From contig NZ_JANFNS010000010.1 of the NCBI RefSeq assembly GCF_024436065.1, positions 1 to 54,356 on the forward strand: 54,356 bases of DNA, read 5' to 3'. Both the position numbers and the translations under genes were made by a program. The notes beneath the pieces were generated by a model, which saw only the letters and a list, made by a program, of their open reading frames with translations, was not told the DNA's origin and searched no databases. Shown piece by piece: positions 37,298 to 47,654 of this stretch (position 1 is the stretch's first letter; the number at the start of each line of letters is the position of its first letter). Source of the stretch: Saccharibacillus sp. JS10. Its GTDB lineage: Bacteria > Bacillota > Bacilli > Paenibacillales > Paenibacillaceae.

Positions 37298-37428
37298 TGC
37301 CTGCGAGGTTAGCTTAAGGATTCGGTTGAGAAGGTCCCCCTATGACTCCTTCGTTGCGAAGTCAATTCACCCATAACTGGTTCCCCCGCTTCCCGGTGCC
37401 GAAATTCGGCTTAGATCTTGGTTTGCAC
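37298..37428 (-). ncRNA. ydaO/yuaA-type c-di-AMP riboswitch
   Basis: Read on the minus strand, the conserved blocks appear in order: AAGCGGGGGAACC, GGGTGAATTGA, GGAGTCATAGGGGGACC, CCGAATCC and AGCTAACCTCGCAGGC. These are the hallmark segments of the ydaO riboswitch class, which binds cyclic di-AMP and usually turns off cell-wall hydrolase and ion-transport genes. It sits in the leader of an NlpC/P60 gene, a classic target. The 5' boundary is approximate. The rest of the gap to 37881 holds promoters and no gene. Confidence 0.92.
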
Positions 37429-37527
37429 CGAAAGTTGAGTTCGTCGTGTCGTCAATATTGCTTTTGGTTGTCGTTCATTCTATGGCTTCAATCAAAGTTT
37501 ACAAAGTTGTTACTACTCACAAAACAC

Positions 37528-37556
37528 ATTGTAGCAAAGGACTTCACCGTTGGCAA
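37528..37556 (-). promoter_or_regulatory. Promoter of the riboswitch-NlpC/P60 unit
   Basis: On the minus strand, TTGCCA (37551-37556), a 17-nt spacer and TACAAT (37528-37533). Confidence 0.7.
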
Positions 37557-37751
37557 ACGTTTATTTAACCCTTTCTTGACGCGTGCCTAGCACGGACCTT
37601 CCATCAAGAACGCTAAAATGGCGTAGAACCAACGTTTTTTATCCATTTTTCGGAGTAAAAGCCCTCAAAATTTAGATGCTCAAGAATTTGTAAAAGAGAG
37701 AAAGCAGGCGTTTTTCGACAAGATAACCGGATAAACTTCAGGTTTTTTGTT

Positions 37752-37779
37752 TTGCTTTCGTCTTTTTATCGGATAGAAT
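37752..37779 (+). promoter_or_regulatory. Promoter of ywhD
   Basis: TTGCTT (37752-37757), a 16-nt spacer and TAGAAT (37774-37779), about 100 nt before the start codon. Confidence 0.55.
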
Positions 37780-37881
37780 AGAGAAAGATGAACAGTTTAC
37801 AGAAAAAAGGTTAACTTTTTGCAAGAATTTAAGTGAGAACGTGAGCTATTTATTTGTGAGAAAGGGGAGAAAAATCCCGTT

Positions 37882-38397
37882 ATGGAAGAAAATCAGACAG
37901 GCAAAAAACAGCTCGGGCTGAATATTATTAGCAGCAGTCAAAAAAGCAGCAAACATAAAGGATTCGGTACTGGAGCCATCAATCTTAACAACGTATCCCC
38001 GATCATTATAGATGAGGGTGAAGCTCGAATCGACGTCGGAGCGATGCACGCCAAAAGCAAAGTCGAACGCGGCATCAAGTTTACAGCGGAGCGTCAAGAC
38101 GCGGAAGGCGGACGTCTCGTATGGCTCGTGTGGGTTGCGGTAGATAAGACCGAAGAAGGCGGTAGTTATGCAGGAGCGACGGCTTGCGAGATGTGGATCA
38201 ACAGCGAAACGAAGCGCGGGTTCAAAATTTTAGCGGATCACGTGAACAAGCTCGACTATGCGATCAAGCGCAAGATTATGCTTAACGAAATGGATGCCGA
38301 GTCCAAAGCTGCGCTTAAAACGTTGCTGGCGACGCATAACCCGGAATGGTGGGCACGCTCTCCGGAAGAATTGAAAAACGAATTAGGCGGCGAATAA
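37882..38397 (+). CDS. ywhD: YwhD family protein
   Basis: A 171-residue cytosolic protein of the YwhD family, conserved in Bacillales with no known biochemical role. Typical segments are LGLNIISSSQKSSKHKGFGTGAINLNNVSPIIID near the start, AMHAKSKVERGIKF, and GGSYAGATACEMWIN. The C-terminus (WWARSPEELKNEL) is also conserved. The ATG follows an AAAGGGGAG site. In Bacillus subtilis ywhD lies near ywiB-argS, as here, so this gene belongs to the displaced synteny block. Confidence 0.9.
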   Translation: MEENQTGKKQLGLNIISSSQKSSKHKGFGTGAINLNNVSPIIIDEGEARIDVGAMHAKSKVERGIKFTAERQDAEGGRLVWLVWVAVDKTEEGGSYAGATACEMWINSETKRGFKILADHVNKLDYAIKRKIMLNEMDAESKAALKTLLATHNPEWWARSPEELKNELGGE

Positions 38398-38428
38398 ATT
38401 TCTAGTACGCCTTTCTTCTTTTTACAGA

Positions 38429-38471
38429 CAAAAAAGCGTCGCTCTGCGAGTTAAGAGTAGACGCTTTTTTG
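38429..38471. terminator. Bidirectional terminator between ywhD and the DNA glycosylase gene
   Basis: CAAAAAAGCGTC (38429-38440) pairs with GACGCTTTTTTG (38460-38471); CTCT/AGAG pairs inside the loop. Confidence 0.88.
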
Positions 38472-38489
38472 ATGTCCTTATCTATTTCT

Positions 38490-39164
38490 TCATAAATAAC
38501 AGGCTTTAGGCGGGTTTGCTTTGTCGTTTACCGATACATAAGCATTTCCTTTGATAAAAAAGCGCCACGGCTTCGCGGTATACTCTTCCGCATAATCGAT
38601 ATTGATACGCGGTGAACGTACAATAGGCAAATCATGAACGTTATCGCCTGCTTCTATATATAAAGGTGAAGTAGGTACAGTCAATAGACAGCCGTTGAGC
38701 GACTTATCGATATCCAATGCGCGGCATAACTTTCCCGGTCCACCTGACAAATCTACTGCTTTTTTAGATCGGATTTGGCGTAGTATCCGCATTTTTCGTT
38801 CATCTTCCGGTGTCAAAGGTTCGACGGCTCGGATTAACACCGCTTGAGGATCGTCAATGTCGCCGGTCACGACGTTTAAGCAATGATACATACCGTAGAT
38901 CAGATAGACGTAAGTATGACCGCCTGCACCAAACATAATCTCCGTACGATTCGTGCGTCGCCCTCCGTAAGCGTGACTTCCTTTATCTTCGATCCCGCCA
39001 TAGCTTTCCGTTTCGATAATGCGACTACGGATTTCGCCAACTTCGGTACGCCTTACCAGCGTTTGACCAAGTAATCGAGGCGACGCATATAACGCTTTGG
39101 CAGCGAATAAAGAAGGGGGTAGCGGATTAAAGTTACCGGTCGCTGGATTTTGATCAGATGTCAT
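38490..39164 (-). CDS. DNA-3-methyladenine glycosylase (AAG/MPG family)
   Basis: A 224-residue base-excision repair enzyme that removes alkylated purines. Family signatures are VGEIRSRIIETESYGGIEDKGSHAYGGRRTNRTEIMFG (with the catalytic Glu in ETE and the Tyr that inserts into DNA), GHTYVYLIYGMYHCLNVVTG, AVLIRAVEPL and LSGGPGKLCRALDID. The length fits the family. TAGGAGG precedes the ATG. It is encoded alone, leftward, downstream of a 41-codon gene. Confidence 0.95.
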   Translation of the reverse strand: MTSDQNPATGNFNPLPPSLFAAKALYASPRLLGQTLVRRTEVGEIRSRIIETESYGGIEDKGSHAYGGRRTNRTEIMFGAGGHTYVYLIYGMYHCLNVVTGDIDDPQAVLIRAVEPLTPEDERKMRILRQIRSKKAVDLSGGPGKLCRALDIDKSLNGCLLTVPTSPLYIEAGDNVHDLPIVRSPRINIDYAEEYTAKPWRFFIKGNAYVSVNDKANPPKACYL

Positions 39165-39202
39165 ATGGCCTCCTAAGTCTGGACTATGATGTATAGATCT
39201 AG

Positions 39203-39328
39203 TTATGCTCTAAAAAAAGCAATCATACTAAAGATAATTCCGAAAAATTGAAATAATGCGGTAAGAACCACAATACCTAACAAAATCAAGCCAGCAATCT
39301 TTAATATCTTCTTCTGATTTTTACTCAA
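39203..39328 (-). CDS. Small membrane peptide, 41 residues
   Basis: A short open frame that begins with TTG at 39328, 7 nt after GGAGGG. The product is a lysine-rich N-terminus (SKNQKKILK) followed by one long hydrophobic helix (IAGLILLGIVVLTALFQFFG, then IIFSMIAFF) and a final RA. It is predicted to sit in the membrane as a single-pass peptide. It lies just upstream of the DNA glycosylase gene on the same strand (38-nt gap), so they may be cotranscribed. I do not recognise a family. The good ribosome site and composition support a real gene. Confidence 0.6.
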   Translation of the reverse strand: MSKNQKKILKIAGLILLGIVVLTALFQFFGIIFSMIAFFRA

Positions 39329-39418
39329 AGTAGTACCCTCCATTTTATTCCGAATCACCTAGATTTAATCTTTATGTTATCATAGAGTTCGAAAAAAACC
39401 TTTTCTGCCACGACTTGT

Positions 39419-39446
39419 TTGAATTCAGCCTTTCGACCTTTACAAT
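39419..39446 (+). promoter_or_regulatory. Promoter of the DUF1934-argS operon
   Basis: TTGAAT (39419-39424), a 16-nt spacer and TACAAT (39441-39446), about 55 nt before the DUF1934 start. Confidence 0.6.
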
Positions 39447-39501
39447 ATGCTATAGTATCATAGAGGAAATCTTCATCGAGAAAGATAGGAGCGGAAGCAT
39501 T

Positions 39502-39933
39502 ATGCAAGGCATGAGCCGCGTGTTGATTACGATCAACAGCCGACAAGACGAAGAGACGGTCGAGCAGAGTCTCACCGGACAAGTTTTTCAAAAAGATAAA
39601 TCCCTTTATATCCGTTACGAAGAACCGGGAGCGAGCGGGGCAGAGAGTATCCGAACGCTAGTTAAGGTGACGCAAGACGAATTGAAAGTCATCCGCCACG
39701 GCGAGGTGGAATCGGAACAGTCTTTCCGCAAAGGAGAAGCTTTATCCGGTTTTTACCGTTCGCCTTACACGCGTTTTGCAATGATTGCCCATACCCGGGA
39801 ACTAGGCGTGGATATGCAAGGTTTCACAGGAAAGATTCACTGGGAATACGAATTGGAAGTACATGACGTGATCTCAGGCAATTTTGCCGTTAGCTTAACC
39901 ATACAGGAGGAAGTCCATTCACATGACGATTAA
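39502..39933 (+). CDS. DUF1934 (YwiB-like) beta-barrel protein
   Basis: A 143-residue protein of the DUF1934/YwiB family, small calycin-like beta-barrels of unknown function. Visible family features are the N-terminal [20 protein letters not shown], a central [20 protein letters not shown], and the [24 protein letters not shown] segment near the end. The start at 39502 ([11 protein letters not shown]) follows TAGGAG. The longer reading to 39415 adds an unmatched segment that covers the promoter. The end overlaps argS by 11 nt, the same ywiB-argS pairing as in Bacillus subtilis. Confidence 0.92.
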   Translation: MQGMSRVLITINSRQDEETVEQSLTGQVFQKDKSLYIRYEEPGASGAESIRTLVKVTQDELKVIRHGEVESEQSFRKGEALSGFYRSPYTRFAMIAHTRELGVDMQGFTGKIHWEYELEVHDVISGNFAVSLTIQEEVHSHDD

Positions 39934-41602
39934 CCCGCTTGAACAGTTAGAGAACATTGTAAAAAAGGCAGTCGCACAAGCGATCGCGAAATCCGGAATC
40001 GTTGCCGAAGCCGATATTCCAGAGATCGGGCTGGAAGTGCCGAAAGACAAAACACATGGTGACTTGTCTACCAACGCTGCGATGCAGTTAACTCGTATCG
40101 CCAAAAAAAATCCGCGTATGATTGCTGAAGCGATTTTAGAGAATTTGGATCGTGAAGCTGCGGGGATTCAACAAGCCGATATCGCAGGTCCTGGTTTTAT
40201 CAACTTTACGTTGAATAAAAGCTATCTGTATCCGGTCGTAAATGCGGTATACGCGCAAGGCGAAAACTACGGACGCGTCGAGGAAGGAGCCGGCAAACGC
40301 GTACAGATGGAATTTGTCAGCGCCAATCCGACAGGCAGTCTGCACTTGGGACATGCTCGCGGCGCCGCTGTAGGCGATGCACTCTGCAACCTGCTTGATT
40401 TCGCCGGATATGAAGTCTCTCGCGAATACTACATTAATGACGCCGGCAACCAAGTGACGAATCTTTGTTTGTCGCTCGAAGCTCGTTATAAGCAAGAATT
40501 AGGTCAAGAAGCCGAAATGCCGGAAGACGGCTACCACGGCGAAGATATCAAAGGTTTTGCCAAAGAATTGGTCGAACTCGAAGGCGATCGTTTGCTGTCA
40601 CTGAGTCAAGGCGAACTGATGGAATACATGCGTACGTACGGTTTGGAAAAAGAAATGCAAAAAATTCGCCGCGACTTGGATCGTTTCCGCGTTCATTTTG
40701 ACGTCTTTTTCAGTGAAACTTCCCTCTATGAAAATGGGCAGGTTCTTGATGCGCTCGACGAACTTCGTTCGCGTGACGAAGTATTCGAAGAAGGCGGCGC
40801 AACTTGGCTGAGAACAACCAAATACGGTGACGACAAAGACCGCGTATTGATCAAAAACGACGGCACGTATACGTACCTGACGCCGGATATCGCGTACCAC
40901 CGCAATAAATACGCACGCGGTTTCGACAAAGTGATGAACATTTGGGGAGCCGATCACCACGGTTATATCCCACGGATGAAGGCGGCTATGCAAGCATTGG
41001 GCAATGATCCAGAAAAGCTGATCGTATTGATCGCTCAAATGGTGAGTCTGTTCCAAGGCGGCGAGAAAGTCAAAATGTCCAAACGTACCGGTAAAGCGGT
41101 CACGATGCAAGATTTGATGGATGAAGTAGGCGTGGATCCGATGCGTTATTTCTTCACCATGCGCAGCATGGATTCGCATTTGGACTTTGATATGGATCTT
41201 GCCGTTTCGACATCCAATGAAAATCCGGCATTTTATGTTCAATACGCTCATGCGCGGATTTGCAGTATCTTCCGTCAAGCGGCTGAGCAAAATGTGACCG
41301 TGCTTCCGCTGGATCAAGTTGACTTGAGCAAGCTGACTGCCAATCACGAATACGAGTTGCTTCGCAAACTGGGCGAGCTTCCGGAAGAAATTCGGATTGC
41401 TGCCGAAGGTTATGCGCCGCACCGTTTGACCCGTTACGTTTACGAAGTATCGGCAATGCTGCATAGCTACTATAAAGCAGAACGCTTTATCACCGAAGAT
41501 GCAGAGGTTACCCAAGCTCGCCTTGCTTTGCTGGGTGCGGTACGCATCGTCATTGCGAATGTTCTGCGTCTGATCGGGGTTTCTGCACCGGAACGGATGT
41601 AA
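39923..41602 (+). CDS. argS: Arginyl-tRNA synthetase
   Basis: A 559-residue class I aminoacyl-tRNA synthetase charging tRNA-Arg. The N-terminal Add-1 tRNA-binding domain (about 1-110) is followed by the catalytic core with the HIGH-type motif [16 protein letters not shown] (about 132-147) and the KMSK-type motif [11 protein letters not shown] (about 378-388). A C-terminal anticodon-binding helical bundle ends with the typical [30 protein letters not shown] lies inside the end of the preceding gene, just before the ATG, so translation is coupled. Confidence 0.98.
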   Translation: MTINPLEQLENIVKKAVAQAIAKSGIVAEADIPEIGLEVPKDKTHGDLSTNAAMQLTRIAKKNPRMIAEAILENLDREAAGIQQADIAGPGFINFTLNKSYLYPVVNAVYAQGENYGRVEEGAGKRVQMEFVSANPTGSLHLGHARGAAVGDALCNLLDFAGYEVSREYYINDAGNQVTNLCLSLEARYKQELGQEAEMPEDGYHGEDIKGFAKELVELEGDRLLSLSQGELMEYMRTYGLEKEMQKIRRDLDRFRVHFDVFFSETSLYENGQVLDALDELRSRDEVFEEGGATWLRTTKYGDDKDRVLIKNDGTYTYLTPDIAYHRNKYARGFDKVMNIWGADHHGYIPRMKAAMQALGNDPEKLIVLIAQMVSLFQGGEKVKMSKRTGKAVTMQDLMDEVGVDPMRYFFTMRSMDSHLDFDMDLAVSTSNENPAFYVQYAHARICSIFRQAAEQNVTVLPLDQVDLSKLTANHEYELLRKLGELPEEIRIAAEGYAPHRLTRYVYEVSAMLHSYYKAERFITEDAEVTQARLALLGAVRIVIANVLRLIGVSAPERM

Positions 41603-41697
41603 GACCGAACTTGCTTTTTGTGCTCGAATGCGTTTTACTTAGGTTGACTTTTTTTGCACGACTGAATTGAATTATGTTTTGGAGAGGACGTGTCCAA

Positions 41698-42264
41698 TTG
41701 ACACCTGCACCGATTGAATTGTCGATCGATAACGAAAAAATCCGCGAAATGCCTATGGTCGATCTTGCCTTTTTGATTCTTAAAAAAGCGAATGAGCCTT
41801 ACTACTATCCAGACCTGATGAAAGAAGTCGGACGCCAACGCGGCATGACTGACGAAGAAGCGAAAGATATGATCGCGCAACTATACACCGAGATTAATAT
41901 CGACGGTCGTTTTGCTTGCGTCGGAACGAACCTTTGGGGTCTGAAACGTTGGTACCCACTGGAGAAATCCGAAGATCCGGTTGTCAGTGCGAAGCGTCCA
42001 CGTATTATTAATGACGAAGACGACGACGATCTGGATGATGATACTTCCTTCAATGCAGAGTCGGATGAAGAAGCATTCGATGATGCGAACGACGAAGACG
42101 ACGATCTGTTCGATGCTGACGAAGACGATTCGGATGAAGATGTCATCGTAGACGACGAGATCGAAGACGACGAAGAAGAAATCGAAGGCGAAGAGATGGA
42201 TGAAGAAGATCTCGACGAAGACGAGGACGAAGAGTACGACGAAGACGATCAAGACAAAGAGTAA
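41698..42264 (+). CDS. rpoE: DNA-directed RNA polymerase delta subunit
   Basis: A 188-residue delta subunit found only in Bacillota. It binds core RNA polymerase and speeds its recycling. The folded N-terminal HARE-HTH domain (about 1-95) contains MPMVDLAFLILKKANEPYYYPDLMKEV and YTEINIDGRFACVGTNLWGLKRWYPLEK. The rest is an intrinsically disordered tail of almost pure Asp/Glu (about 105-188). The start is a TTG at 41698 with GGAGAGG about 10 nt upstream. The ATG at 41674 lies before that site. A possible promoter is TTGACT at 41644 with a weak -10 about 17 nt later. Confidence 0.95.
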   Translation: MTPAPIELSIDNEKIREMPMVDLAFLILKKANEPYYYPDLMKEVGRQRGMTDEEAKDMIAQLYTEINIDGRFACVGTNLWGLKRWYPLEKSEDPVVSAKRPRIINDEDDDDLDDDTSFNAESDEEAFDDANDEDDDLFDADEDDSDEDVIVDDEIEDDEEEIEGEEMDEEDLDEDEDEEYDEDDQDKE

Positions 42265-42337
42265 GACGTTTATTTCGTGACCGAACAGGGCTTTTTATCA
42301 AGTGGGAAAAGGGGTCGAAAATGCCACCTTTACCTGC

Positions 42338-42449
42338 TTGACAGCCCCGTAACGAGAAGGTAAACTATTGCTTGGGCTTTTGATTTAAGTACGGATTAAT
42401 ATGGAAAAGCGATAAAAGTGCCCCGTGGACACGGGTGTCACTTTTTTTG
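42338..42449 (+). promoter_or_regulatory. pyrG promoter, leader and attenuator
   Basis: TTGACA (42338-42343), a 17-nt spacer and TAAACT (42361-42366). A GGGC at 42374-42377 is well placed as the transcription start. A terminator follows at 42414-42449: AAAGTG (42415-42420) pairs with CACTTT, and CCCGT (42422-42426) with ACGGG (42431-42435), then a T run. The 5' arm contains CCCC. This is the layout of Bacillus subtilis pyrG, where low CTP causes extra G residues to be added at the 5' end; these pair with the pyrimidine tract and prevent termination. Confidence 0.75.
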
Positions 42450-42536
42450 TTTTTTATAGGGTGATTTCCATACGTATTGCTATCCCAAACGATTAACCAT
42501 AGGGCGCCGGAACGTTTTGAGAATCAAACAAAATGA

Positions 42537-44162
<1,626 letters not shown>

Positions 44163-44172
44163 AACTAATCCA

Positions 44173-44206
44173 GAAAGGCTTGGCGATTGCCGAGTCTTTC
44201 TTTTTT
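44173..44206 (+). terminator. Terminator after pyrG
   Basis: GAAAGGCTTGGC (44173-44184) pairs with GCCGAGTCTTTC (44189-44200), with two G-U pairs and a GATT loop, followed by TTTTTT. Confidence 0.88.
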
Positions 44207-44264
44207 CGCTATTCTCTCCGTGTTCGTCCGATATTGGGAAATATTCGGTTTCTTGCTTGAATTA

Positions 44265-44293
44265 GCAGGAAACTGCCATTAAAAGTCGAATTC
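44265..44293 (+). promoter_or_regulatory. Sigma-H type promoter of spo0F
   Basis: GCAGGAAAC (44265-44273), an 11-nt spacer and GTCGAATTC (44285-44293) match the sigma-H consensus RnAGGAwWW-N11/12-RnnGAATwW except in each last base. Bacillus subtilis spo0F also has a sigma-H promoter. An AGTCGAA at 44284-44290 also resembles the Spo0A box TGTCGAA at six of seven bases. Confidence 0.7.
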
Positions 44294-44413
44294 ATTATTT
44301 TGTAGTGTAAACGAATGAATAGGGAAGCGAAAGCTCCTATGTCTATAAAAAGAATCGGCATCTCAAGCCTTACATCTATATTCTACAAAAGAACTGGGGG
44401 AGGATGAGTGAAT

Positions 44414-44782
44414 ATGAGCGAACATAAAATTTTAATCGTCGACGATCAAAACGGAATCCGAATGCTGCTGACCGAAGTTTTTGGCAGTGAAGGGTACCAG
44501 ACTTATCAAGCCGCTAACGGAAAAGAGGCACTTGCTTTGCTCCAGACCGATCGACCTGATCTAGTTTTATTGGATATGAAGATTCCCGGTATGGACGGAC
44601 TTGAAATTCTTCGTCATATCAAAGCTCAAGATCCTGATATTAAAGTCATTATGATGACGGCTTACGGTGAACTCGATATGATCAAAGAAGCCAAAGACCA
44701 AGGCGCTTTGATGCACTTCACAAAGCCTTTCGATATTGACGAAATGCGCCTTGCTGTCGGTCGTCATTTGCGGGGCGAATAA
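44414..44782 (+). CDS. spo0F: Sporulation phosphorelay response regulator Spo0F
   Basis: A 122-residue single-domain receiver that takes phosphate from sporulation sensor kinases and passes it on to Spo0B in the sporulation relay. All key residues are at the same numbers as in Bacillus subtilis: the acidic pair Asp10-Asp11, phosphoacceptor Asp54 ([13 protein letters not shown]), Thr82 (MMTAYGELD) and Lys104 (HFTKPFDID). No output domain follows. The ATG at 44414 ([11 protein letters not shown]) lies 9 nt after GGAGGA. The GTG at 44408 is too close to it. It is controlled by the sigma-H promoter upstream. Confidence 0.97.
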   Translation: MSEHKILIVDDQNGIRMLLTEVFGSEGYQTYQAANGKEALALLQTDRPDLVLLDMKIPGMDGLEILRHIKAQDPDIKVIMMTAYGELDMIKEAKDQGALMHFTKPFDIDEMRLAVGRHLRGE

Positions 44783-44853
44783 AGAATCTGAAGCTTCTGA
44801 ATCGGTATAGATGCTTCATTCATGCAAATTTCATGAAGTTTACAACCTGCCTG

Positions 44854-44882
44854 TTTAGTATTTGAAGCGAGAGTGTTATAAT
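44854..44882 (+). promoter_or_regulatory. Promoter of fba
   Basis: A perfect TATAAT (44877-44882) is preceded by TGT, making an extended -10. The -35 candidate TTTAGT (44854-44859) is weak. Confidence 0.6.
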
Positions 44883-44940
44883 GAAGAGTATGGATGTCGG
44901 TTCAAGTTAGAAATCCAACATTTAATTAGGAGGAACAACA

Positions 44941-45795
44941 ATGCCATTAGTTTCGATGAAAGATATGTTGAACAAAGCTCTGGAAGAAAAGTACGCGGTA
45001 GGTCAATTCAATATCAACAACCTGGAGTGGACACAAGCCATCCTGGGCGCAGCTGAAGAAGAAAAATCGCCAGTCATTCTCGGTGTATCCGAAGGCGCAG
45101 CTCGTCACATGGGCGGATTCAATACAGTTGTGAAAATGGTAGAAGGTCTGTTGATCGACATGAACATTAGCGTTCCTGTTGCGATTCACCTTGACCACGG
45201 TTCGAGCTTCGATAAGTGTAAAGCAGCTCTCGACGCTGGGTTCACTTCCGTTATGATCGACGGTTCGCACCACCCAATCGAAGAGAATATCGAAATGACG
45301 AAAAAAGTCGTTGAATACGCACATTCCAAAGGCGCTTCGGTAGAAGCTGAAGTTGGTACTGTAGGCGGACAAGAAGACGACGTAATCGGCGGTATTCAAT
45401 ATGCTGACTTGAACGAATGCGTACGCATCGTAAAAGAAACAGGTATCGACACATTGGCTCCAGCACTGGGTTCCGTACACGGTCCTTACCACGGCGAGCC
45501 AAACTTGGGCTTCAAAGAGATGGAAGAAATCCGCGATGCGGTTAACCTTCCACTGGTACTTCACGGCGGTACGGGTATCCCGCTGCATGACATCCAAAAA
45601 TCGATTTCTCTGGGCACGTCGAAAATCAACGTAAACACAGAAAACCAAATCGCATTTGCTAAAGTTGTTCGCGAAGTTCTGGCTGCTAAGCCTGACGCTT
45701 ATGACCCACGTACATTTATCGTACCGGGCCGCGATGCAATCAAAGCAACTGTAATCAGCAAAATTAAAGAATTCGGTTCGAGCAACAAAGCCTAA
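44941..45795 (+). CDS. fba: Class II fructose-1,6-bisphosphate aldolase
   Basis: A 284-residue zinc-dependent aldolase of glycolysis and gluconeogenesis, splitting fructose 1,6-bisphosphate into DHAP and glyceraldehyde 3-phosphate. Zinc and catalytic residues are in [14 protein letters not shown] (with the catalytic Asp beside the zinc His), the zinc Glu in [27 protein letters not shown] and [25 protein letters not shown] binds phosphate. A strong TTAGGAGGA ribosome site precedes the ATG. The gene follows spo0F, as in Bacillus subtilis. No transaldolase gene lies between fba and murA here. Confidence 0.98.
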   Translation: MPLVSMKDMLNKALEEKYAVGQFNINNLEWTQAILGAAEEEKSPVILGVSEGAARHMGGFNTVVKMVEGLLIDMNISVPVAIHLDHGSSFDKCKAALDAGFTSVMIDGSHHPIEENIEMTKKVVEYAHSKGASVEAEVGTVGGQEDDVIGGIQYADLNECVRIVKETGIDTLAPALGSVHGPYHGEPNLGFKEMEEIRDAVNLPLVLHGGTGIPLHDIQKSISLGTSKINVNTENQIAFAKVVREVLAAKPDAYDPRTFIVPGRDAIKATVISKIKEFGSSNKA

Positions 45796-45874
45796 ATGTA
45801 GGCGAGAATCGAATGTGCGCCCTTTTTGCGCGTAAATTCGATTTTTATTGCAAAACCTGAAGCACTCATTCATT

Positions 45875-45916
45875 ATGGAAAGGTCACCGTGCCTAGCGGT
45901 GTCTTTCCATTTTGTT
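45875..45916 (+). terminator. Terminator after fba
   Basis: ATGGAAAG (45875-45882) pairs with CTTTCCAT (45903-45910), and CACCG with CGGTG inside, followed by TTTTGTTTT. Confidence 0.85.
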
Positions 45917-45988
45917 TTAAAATCGGTGTGTTTAAATTTTCAGTCTTCTTTGAATGGCTGCACAACATGTAGGGGGACCTTTCAACTT

Positions 45989-47242
45989 ATGGAGAAATTA
46001 ATGGTCACTGGCGGTCGTCCGCTTCAAGGAACGGTTACGATCAGCGGTGCGAAAAACAGCGCAATTGCGCTTATTCCTGCGGCGCTTCTTGCCGATTCCG
46101 AAGTGATATTGGACAACCTCCCGCTGCTCAGCGACGTAGCGGTGTATGCTGAGATTCTTGAAGGGCTTGGCGCTCGCGTATCTTGGGAAGGTAGCCAGAT
46201 GCGAATCGATCCGTCTCAAGTCAAGTCGATTCCGATGCCTAATGGATCGGTCAAAAAATTAAGAGCTTCTTATTATATGATGGGAGCTTTACTCGGCAAG
46301 TTTGGCGAAGCATTGATCGGATTGCCTGGAGGTTGTAATTTTGAACCTCGTCCAATCGATCAACATATCAAAGGATTTGAAGCATTGGGAGCGACCGCAG
46401 TAAATGAACACGGCGCTATTCATTTGCATTCAGAAGGCCTTGTCGGAACCAAAATCTATTTGGATGTTGCAAGTGTAGGAGCAACAATCAATATTATGCT
46501 GGCGGCTTCAAAAGCCAAAGGCTCTACCATTATCGAAAACGCGGCGAAAGAGCCTGAAATTATAGACGTAGCGACTTTACTTAACTCAATGGGAGCCAGC
46601 ATCAAAGGCGCCGGTACAGAGACAATCCGTATCGAAGGCGTTGAAAAGCTGCATGGTTGCCGACATTCGATTATTCCTGACCGAATTCAAGCCGGAACAT
46701 ACATGATTGCTGCTGCGGCAACGCGAGGCAATGTGTTAATTGATAGCGTTATTCCCAAGCACTTAGAAGCGTTAACAGCCAAATTGCAAGAAATCGGCGT
46801 TACGGTTGAAGAAATGGATGAAAGTATCCGTATTATCGGCGGGCCTGATTATCAGCATATTGATGTCAAAGCTCTGGTTTACCCAGGCTTCCCGACCGAT
46901 CTTCAATCGCCAATGACGAGTTTGTTGACACAGACGAATGGAGCAAGTGTATTAAGCGATTTTGTATACAGTAATCGTTTTAAGCATGTGCCTGAACTGG
47001 TTCGTATGGGGGCAAAAATCCGTGTCGAAGGTCGTTCTGCGGTCATTGAAGGTGGCAAATTAAATGCGGCAAAAGTTCAAGCTGCTGATTTGCGTGCTGG
47101 TGCTGCATTAGTCATTGCGGGGCTTACCGTAGAAAACGGTGTGACCGAGATCGAAGGCGTCGAGTATATTGATCGCGGTTACGATAATCTGGTCGCTAAT
47201 CTTCGTAGTTTGGGAGCCGATGTTTGGCGTCAAACGGTGTGA
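45989..47242 (+). CDS. murA: UDP-N-acetylglucosamine 1-carboxyvinyltransferase
   Basis: A 417-residue enzyme transferring enolpyruvate from PEP to UDP-GlcNAc, the first committed step of peptidoglycan synthesis and the target of fosfomycin. It shows Lys22-Asn23 in [17 protein letters not shown], the PEP-binding Cys116 in [16 protein letters not shown], and [18 protein letters not shown] near residue 303. The start at 45989 ([16 protein letters not shown]) matches the family N-terminus and has AGGGGG about 13 nt upstream; the longer reading covers the terminator of fba. Next to rho, it corresponds to the second Bacillus paralogue (murAB/murZ type). Confidence 0.95.
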   Translation: MEKLMVTGGRPLQGTVTISGAKNSAIALIPAALLADSEVILDNLPLLSDVAVYAEILEGLGARVSWEGSQMRIDPSQVKSIPMPNGSVKKLRASYYMMGALLGKFGEALIGLPGGCNFEPRPIDQHIKGFEALGATAVNEHGAIHLHSEGLVGTKIYLDVASVGATINIMLAASKAKGSTIIENAAKEPEIIDVATLLNSMGASIKGAGTETIRIEGVEKLHGCRHSIIPDRIQAGTYMIAAAATRGNVLIDSVIPKHLEALTAKLQEIGVTVEEMDESIRIIGGPDYQHIDVKALVYPGFPTDLQSPMTSLLTQTNGASVLSDFVYSNRFKHVPELVRMGAKIRVEGRSAVIEGGKLNAAKVQAADLRAGAALVIAGLTVENGVTEIEGVEYIDRGYDNLVANLRSLGADVWRQTV

Positions 47243-47253
47243 TTTTCAAGGCT

Positions 47254-47285
47254 GGCGCGACCTCCGGTCGCGTCCGCATTTTTTT
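47254..47285 (+). terminator. Terminator after murA
   Basis: CGCGACC (47256-47262) pairs with GGTCGCG (47266-47272) around a TCC loop, followed shortly by a T7 run (47279-47285). Confidence 0.8.
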
Positions 47286-47330
47286 CAGCTTTTTATAAAT
47301 TGGGTAATGCTTATCGTAAGTAAATGGAAG

Positions 47331-47380
47331 TTCCTTTCTCCGTTTCTCTCATTTCCAGACGTCTTACTCCTGTCTCTTTC
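47331..47380 (+). promoter_or_regulatory. C/U-rich, G-poor leader upstream of rho (rut-like)
   Basis: These 50 nt contain 18 C, 24 T, 4 A and 4 G, with many YC steps (TTCC, TCTC, CTCC), the composition of a Rho-loading site. rho is autoregulated by Rho-dependent termination in several bacteria, and a rut-like stretch in its own leader would allow that. The rest of the 412-nt gap (47243-47654) shows no gene and no clear second terminator. Confidence 0.5.
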
Positions 47381-47654
47381 TTCGGGCTTGACCCGATTTC
47401 AACGTTGATCGATAACTCTTTCTGAGCGATTCGCGCCTAACACTCATTGGTCAGACTCCAAATTTTTTACATCGTAGTTACGAGCGCAGTTCGGTTTTCG
47501 TTTAAATATAGATATTCTGATGAATATATTTGATTTGATTCTAGACATCGGTCTTCGATCAAACGTTAAATTTGCACATACGGTATCCGGCTAGAGCTTT
47601 TTACTAAGCGGCGCGGAGCCTTCCAATATAAAATTGAATAGGTGGTTATCTTAC

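Noticed and set aside
35731-37350. Identical 13-mer CCCTATGACTCCT upstream of motA (35731-35743) and inside the riboswitch (37338-37350)
   Set aside because: About twenty 13-mer matches are expected by chance in a window this size. The motA copy lacks the other ydaO blocks.
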